Source: Buddleja alternifolia (Eukaryota; Streptophyta; Magnoliopsida; Lamiales; Scrophulariaceae). Taken from it: DNA of 64,000 nucleotides. The notes under the pieces were generated by a model. The model ran no database searches, was not told where the DNA came from, and saw only the letters and a program-made list of their open reading frames with translations. Within the stretch, counting starts at the first letter, position 1. Each line of letters begins with the position of its first letter. The stretch is taken from contig CM033400.1 in the NCBI GenBank assembly GCA_019426215.1, positions 16,228,568-16,292,567 on the forward strand, written 5' to 3'. Position numbers and translations under genes: made by a program. Below are positions 57,613 to 64,000 of this stretch, one piece after another.

Positions 57613-58044
57613 GTGATATCAGAGCCAACTTTGTGGCATTTAATAATTTTGAAAATTATGTTGTTGGAAATTTTATGTTTACGATTAATTTGTCACGAAA
57701 ATATTGTTTGATTATATGTTCATGTGTAGATTTAATTTTTAGAATATTAAATATATGTTAGACAATTGCATGATTTATTTTTTGAATATAAATTAGTTTT
57801 AAATATAGTATTTGAATTCATACATGAGTATAAAATTGAGGTTCTGAAAATATTGGGAGAAAAACGATTCAGGGAGTCGTCACATGAGCAGTTTGCTAGG
57901 CGGCTGCTCGTTGCCCTAATTGGTGGACTGCTATGTGTGTGGGATGCTGGGCAACACACACAATTTTTATTTTTATTCTTTTAAATATTGAGCTGACCCA
58001 TGGGTCGACTGGGTCAGCTAGTGCGTTAGCCCATGGGTCAGCCC
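57613..58044 (+). other. copia primer site and leader with palindromes
   Basis: Begins GTGATATCAGAGCCAAC (tRNA-iMet primer site with one change) directly after the LTR. AT-rich leader follows, with palindrome GACCCATGGGTC at 57995-58006 and CCCATGGG at 58030-58037, as in element C3. No gag is found after it. Confidence 0.78.
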
Positions 58045-58830
58045 AATTTTTAAAATAAAATAAAATACATCTATTTTTAAAATGGTTTTAAAATAAATAT
58101 TAATAAAATTATTTTAAAATTAATTTTATGCTTAATTTTAAACTAGACTGGAAATTAAATTTAATCCTAGGAGAATGAATTTATTTTTGAATTAATTCTT
58201 TGTTAAATCAACTGAAAATTGATTATTGAATTGAAATTAGATTTAATGACGAGTAGGATTAAAAATGAATTAATTTAATTGGATTTAAATTAGTTCTTTT
58301 TATTTCAAACCTCACTAAGTTAAAATCAAATTTTAATTTTTTCTTTTTGAAAAAAATCCAACACAATGATTATCGTCTATGTTTTGCTTTGATGCTTGTT
58401 ATTGTAAGATGCTTCCATGGATTCGGCTTTATTTTTGAGTTTTGTTTTCTGGGTTGTATTGCGCCAATTTTGAGTGCCCCCCACCTTATATTTTTTTATT
58501 TCATAGATTTATGTATAGGTCGCGTTTTTCTATGTATGTATTAGAATATGGCCTTTTTGGAAGAAGATCTGCTTGGAGATGGAAGACCCGAAGTTAGACA
58601 TAAGTTAGATCTTATAGGCTCCCTAACCCATGATTGAGCCATTGACTTGACTTAATCTCAACAAGTCCATGGAAAGCATGTATGGTAGAATTACTAGGCA
58701 TTTTCTGCTTCTATTACTATCCATGTAGTTGCATAATAAATGACTAATGTGCAAAGTGAGACTAAAATATAAACACAAAATTCTTCCACTTGATTAACAC
58801 TGAATTTAGACAAAAGGAAATTTGGTGGTC
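58045..58830. other. Unassigned AT-rich region after the copia leader
   Basis: Contains no supported gene. The first part may still be leader sequence. Small open frames are not convincing. Confidence 0.4.
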
Positions 58831-60289
58831 CCAAGTGGCATACGAAAGGGTCTAGAAAGGGGGGGGGGGTTGAGTAGACCCTGAAGTCTTTTTCGACTTC
58901 AAAAATTTCGTATTTTTTTAAAGGTTAGAACGCTTGGGTTAGAAGCTTCAGTAAAGATAACTTAGACTTAGTGATTTTAGCAATTTACCAAAGTAGGGTA
59001 ACGCTTAGATCACTTAATTAGGGTTAGCACAGCGGAAATAATTTTAAAGCTTTAGCGTTCGTTTTGGTTAAATAGTCGCTTAGCAGATTAGCTTGTCTTT
59101 TTCAAAGAATATAATATAATATAGAACAAGATGATAATTAAAGTAAATGACACAAGAAATTGTAAGGTTCACTAGGTGATGTAATCCTAGTTACGTCCTT
59201 CTTCTCCTTTTTCACTTGGAGGGAATTTACTAATATGATTATCAAAGAATCACACAGAATTTTCTACAAGATTGTAAAATAGGTGAAGATGATCTCGGGC
59301 TCCTTGATCACACAGATGTCAGCACTAATGAAGATCGTCTTCTACACGCTTCTCGCACTCAGAAATACTGCCTGTAAGGGGTATCAACAAATTTCTCACT
59401 CAGATGAAAGGTTGGGGATTTTATCACAAGGTTTTGTTTGTTTTTGGAAAGATCAAACAACTTGGAATATCTCAGTAAGAATTTAGATTTCTTCTTTGGA
59501 AGAGATTTGAGATATTTGTGACTGTCTGGAATGTATATAAAAAGCTTGAAAGATTTTGGCTATGGATTTTCTAAGCTTTTTCTTTAAACGAGAATTTCAG
59601 CAGAGTTTCTTGTGCATGTACGTATATCTCTATGTCTTTTTAGCTTGCTGAAGGTAGGGTATTTATAGGCAAATCTTGGGATCTGTCCGTTGGACACCTG
59701 TGGGAGCGTGCCGATCACGCAGCGCGTGATTCTACCTTTTCTCTGACATTCCTGAAAATTCGCTGGTTTCGATTGGACGGGGAGCAGCTATAAACTATGA
59801 AGTTCTGACAATCTAGTCAAAAAAGTGGCTTGTCCGCAAGTCATAATAGCTTATCACATTTAATGCTCTTATCAGGCACTTAATGCTTTTGAATTTATTT
59901 TCCGTTGGAAATAAATGTCCGTTGAATGATTGCATTTAAGTCCTTCATGACTTTAATTCAGGTGAATCTGATACATATCGCTAGAGTGCTTTGAGCGCTT
60001 GATCCATGAATCCTGAAATAGCCCTTTAGCGTTTGATAGTCGCTAAGAACAAATCTTCATCTTCAGTTGACTTCAGACGCTGATCTTCAACTTCTTCTCT
60101 AATAGACTCAAATAGAATTCTATTAGCGATTCGGTATCTAATACTTAGTCTAAAATCTATAAAGGTAAAAATTACAAGGATAATAAAAAATTACATACTT
60201 TCAAACGCTTATACATAGATTTATTAAAACAGAAACTTACATTATATTTGGGGTCTAACATGAAATCCTATCTTGTCATCATCAAAACA
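58831..60289. repeat. Possible solo LTR or other repeat, borders not proven
   Basis: Starts near TGGTGGTCCCAAGTGG and holds a G-run with GGTTGAGTAGACCCTGAAG (58858-58890). It ends with TGTCATCATCAAAACA (60275-60289), a terminus seen in several plant copia LTRs. No target duplication could be matched, so size and identity are tentative. Confidence 0.35.
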
Positions 60290-60396
60290 TCTAACATGAA
60301 ATTTCCTAACAAAATTGGATACCCCGGCTCTTCATCAAACTTAGAAGAAATGAATTAATGTCTAGTGCATAAGTTTTTTCCAGAAAGTGGGGATTA

Positions 60397-63300
60397 TGTA
60401 ACACTCGAGTTTCCTTAATACTAAAATAATTACTCGATTACTAGTAGTATGGTCTACTAACATACCAAAAATAATAATAATTATATTAGCAAGTTGAGTG
60501 GCTTTAACGTCAATATATATATCCTTAGGGGCTGAAATTCAACTTTTATATATAAGGGTATGAGATAAAATACAATATGACCAGGCCTATGAGACAAATG
60601 GAGAAATTGCTACCAAGCCCTCATCACACCCTATTATACACCTCTCTAGCTTCTTAATTTTTCTCTCTACACTTCACTTCTTCTTGCCCCAAATAACAGA
60701 ATTCTTCCCCATTATCTCCTCTTTTAAGCTCCCAAATCATTCAAGAGATTCATGGAAAGAGAGAGCGTAAACCACAACATAGAAACCATAATTGTCCAAG
60801 CAATTTCCGCAAGAAATCCGGCTCTGGAAAGGTTTGTAATTTCAAGTTTTGAGGGATCAAATGATGCCCAAATTGGAATATTTTTAGCTCAAAATCTCCC
60901 TGAGAGGACAAGTAAGAACACCATGTGTTCGGAATTTTCATATCTGCTACATAAGTTTCAGATTCGCCTAAATCGTGACCCAGTTTCAGGACCTGAAATC
61001 TGGCAGCACCATTGGAAATTTGTTCTCTTGGTGTCTTCTCATCAATCAAATACTTAGGTAATACTCCCTCATCCCTGTTAAAATGTGTTTATTCTTGGTT
61101 TATTAGAATTATTGTGGAATTAAATCTTGAATTGATCAATTGGAGGCTCAATTGGGACATGCATGAGGTGAATTGGAATGTAGGGCTGAGAATTTGGTTG
61201 ATTGTGTGTATGAGGAAAGGGTTTGGATAAATTGTTATAGACCCATCACTATATTTGTATTTTAAACATAGATAAGTGATTGCATGTCGAATCTAACTTG
61301 TTTTTGAAAGGCCTTTAGGGCATGCATTGTTGTTTTGTCATGAAATGATGTTGAACTCCATTTCAGTTTCTACGTATGGGTTCTAGGTTGTACTTGAAAG
61401 GCCAAATGAACGAATTTTGGAGTCAAAATATGTTCCAATTAACGTGGATGTGTTAGCAACATATTGGTAAAATTTCGTAAATTTTGGAGTCTTGTAGAAT
61501 TTCTTTTAAATTATACAAAAGAACTGCCAGATTTATATCATGTTTCAAAAAATCCACTTGTTGAGCTTATAATTTCATATTTAAAACTTTTTCTGCAGAT
61601 ATCTATACATGTTTTGTATTTTTCTGTAAAATTTTGAGATTTTTGGAGCTTTGATGAAATTTATAAAAATTGGTAGACCACTACTGCCAGAGAATTACTC
61701 ATTTACAGATAAGTGTTGTTTTGAGCTGAAGATTTGTATCTAAATATTTTATTTGGCTTCCAAAATTTTGTAGAACCATTTTTAGTGTCTTTTGAACATG
61801 TCATACAAAATTTGGGATTTTTCGATAAACAAAGGATTTTATACAAATTTTGAAATGCAACTTGTTTGGATCAAAATTTGATTTAGTTTGGCCTAAGTTT
61901 GGTGGTTAAAACACCCACTTGGAATTGTTCATTGCTTTTGAAAATTTTACCTAATCTTTTTCAGCAAGTGTTGGGTAGTTCTGGTAGTTTTAGAGGTAAA
62001 CTCTTCCTCGATGAATTTTAACAATTTTCAAATTACAACTGCGCAAAATTGTTTTCTTGAAATTTTTGTGAATCTTTAAAATTAATTATGTTATAGCCAA
62101 ATTATGCGAAAATGGTGTATACTTTATGCATAATCATAGTTTATAGGATCAAATAGATTAGGTTCGGCAGGTTATTAGAATCGAGTGATAGAATAAGGTT
62201 CTAATTTGATATTTGGCCAAAGTAGGTAGTGTTGGAGATTCACTCGGCGACAATCCTAGTAGCTTGGAAGAGTACTGTGAGTTGCCTCTCAAAATTATAG
62301 TTATATGTCTTTCAAAACTGGAAGGAACACGTCGTATATATACATATATCTATGAACTTTCATCATGCTTTGAACACTTGACATGAAAATGAGTTTCAAC
62401 ACTTTCAAATCAAATCATGGACTCATTTTGCATTAACCATTTATTGGCACCAATTGTCACCTGCATGAATGTTTTCAAAGACATATTTGGCGAGAATAAT
62501 TTTCCAAGCATGTTTCGAGAAAATGATTTCAAGGAAGACATTATTTTAATGAAATTCTGAAAGACTATCTGCTCGATTCAATATTCTATCGTGAGCTAAA
62601 CTGCTTCATTGCATCATTTGTGACATACGTGATTGTATACTTGTTTCAAATGCATATTTTTGCAAGAACGATTTCAAAATAAACATCGATTTTATGGATT
62701 TCGTGAAATTACTTCATCATTTGGTTCTTGTATCGTGATCATATATCGTGACTACGTTCAAGTGATATGTGTTGCATGTTACGTGGTTAAGTGTGGGGCC
62801 CAAGTCTCGGGCGTGGACAGGGCAGGGTTCGGCCGGCCAAGCATGGGCTTGCGGTCTTAAACGGTTCCCGCTATCCACGGCCAATTCCCAACACCTAAAG
62901 ATGGAGTGTTCTGAGGGTGAGTGGGTACTAGATCGTGTGGCATACTTCAGATATGATCAATCAGGCATCGCGAGCCTTTTTGGGGAGGTATAAGGTCATG
63001 GCTTTTAAGCCGCGTGTTCAGGGGTGATAAGGAAGAAGTAGCGGGACCCAAAGTGTCGTGGGCAAGTCATCGGACGTGATGGTATTGCTAATGACCCCCT
63101 CCTGCTTAAGTGTGCCGTGTACGTGTTACTTGCATTAAACTGCGTGCTGTTTAAATGCATGTTTTGAAACTTGAATATCATGCCACTCATTGTTCCAGTT
63201 TTATCATGAACGTAATTATTTTTTTTCCAAACATGTTTTCCATGATCTTTGAACAAAACCTCATCGTGCATACACTAAGATCTTGATCTCATACTAGCTA

Positions 63301-63668
63301 TTGTTTAATTGTACTGTGATCACAAATGTCTTTCTTACTCATGATTTCAATGATCCTTTGAAAGAAAACAAAACTATTATTGTTTTCACCTCATTAAATT
63401 ATCATTTTGGGTGTAAAAACTATTTTAAGCACCTTGCACACGAATACTAGCGTGGAGGATCACAGGTGTAGACTTAGAAAATGCTTGAGGGAAACACTGG
63501 TAGTTTTATTCAAGGATGTTAAGTTGCTTCGCGATATGGTTGACAGTTTCAGGGCTGGGACCCTAAGATACATTGGTAAATTGGGTCCAGATGTCGAAAT
63601 GAACTATTGCAATGGTAGACTTATGTATTCAAGTTGGGTCCTTTATAACTAAATTTTGGGGCGTGACA
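60397..63668 (+). mobile_element. Large solo LTR (3.3 kb)
   Basis: Runs from TGTAACACTCGAG to GGGGCGTGACA. GATTA lies on both sides (60392-60396 and 63669-63673). The ends are imperfect inverted repeats (TGTAACAC / TGTCACGC). No gag-pol and no second LTR are present. Length and TGTAACA start fit Tekay/Del-like chromovirus LTRs; the class is inference. The 99-101 residue open frames at 60750-61057 on both strands are within the LTR and not genes. Confidence 0.9.
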
Positions 63669-63673
63669 GATTA

Positions 63674-64000
63674 TGCATCAAGACATTTATTTAAATTTTC
63701 TAAATGCATTTTCATGGCATCAATCGAAGCAAATTCCACCCCATTTATTGACAGGGGGTTGCAAAGTGAAATTCAACTATTAGATTGATAGGAGTTGATG
63801 GACCCATGTTCAGATAGATCACAACCTATATATCGTTAAAGAGTTGCGGTCTCGTGATCTATGAGTCGAATTAAGATTGAAACGCATGTTTGACGATGCT
63901 GGCAAGGATTGATACATTAATAAATTTAGTGAGCCTAAAGGGTTGCAACTCACCAGATCTATTAAAGAACTCACTCACTATGAAATCTTTCCAACAAGAT
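63674..64000. other. Flank to the right of the large solo LTR
   Basis: Nothing recognisable as a gene or element border in these 327 bases. Confidence 0.4.

Noticed and set aside
60750..61057. Overlapping 99-101 residue frames on both strands as genes
   Set aside because: They lie in a solo LTR with exact target duplication and have no family features.

Overview
This is nuclear DNA of a flowering plant, most likely a eudicot: AT-rich, with intron-containing plant genes and Ty1/copia and Ty3/gypsy LTR retrotransposons. Only two host genes are supported, both on the + strand. One is an NADPH-dependent thioredoxin reductase (NTR, 22573-28721, two exons around a 5 kb intron). The other is a plant intracellular Ras-group-related leucine-rich-repeat protein (PIRL4/5 type, 41478-43608, three exons). 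Nearly everything else is transposable elements or their debris.

Left part (1-22279): a nest four insertions deep. A Ty3/gypsy element (D, minus) carries in its reverse transcriptase a Ty1/copia element (B, plus). B is split by a copia element (A, minus, running off the left edge) and by a non-autonomous Athila/Tat-like gypsy derivative (N2, target duplication AGCAC). A is itself split by a second non-autonomous gypsy derivative (N1, target duplication CAGAC). The 5' LTR of D ends about 300 bases before the NTR start codon.

Middle (22280-30612): NTR. Its intron holds a complete TRIM (24370-24795, target duplication GAAAT) and a 1.8 kb long-inverted-repeat Mutator-type element (26659-28481, 10-base target duplication). 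A 253-base Mutator-type MITE lies downstream.

30613-38995: a degenerate Athila-like element (E, minus) fused to the leader of a copia LTR (C3, minus). 38996-41477 is the spacer and promoter region of PIRL, with two identical G-box palindromes.

44191-54693: a copia element (F, minus) with much readable gag-pol. It is split by a solo LTR in integrase (47556-50153, target duplication AGTAT) and by another in its own 5' LTR (52297-53969, target duplication ATTAC). F has a 14-base sequence at its primer-binding position complementary to its own LTR, in place of the usual tRNA-iMet site. 55750-58044 is a copia tail-LTR-leader fusion. 60397-63668 is a third, very large solo LTR (target duplication GATTA).

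No tRNA or rRNA gene and no CRISPR array was seen. The most interesting non-genic signals are the self-complementary primer site of F, a conserved hairpin module in the 3' non-coding part of the gypsy derivatives, palindromes in the copia leaders, and repeated 'internal-LTR-internal' arrangements. All comparisons were made by eye.
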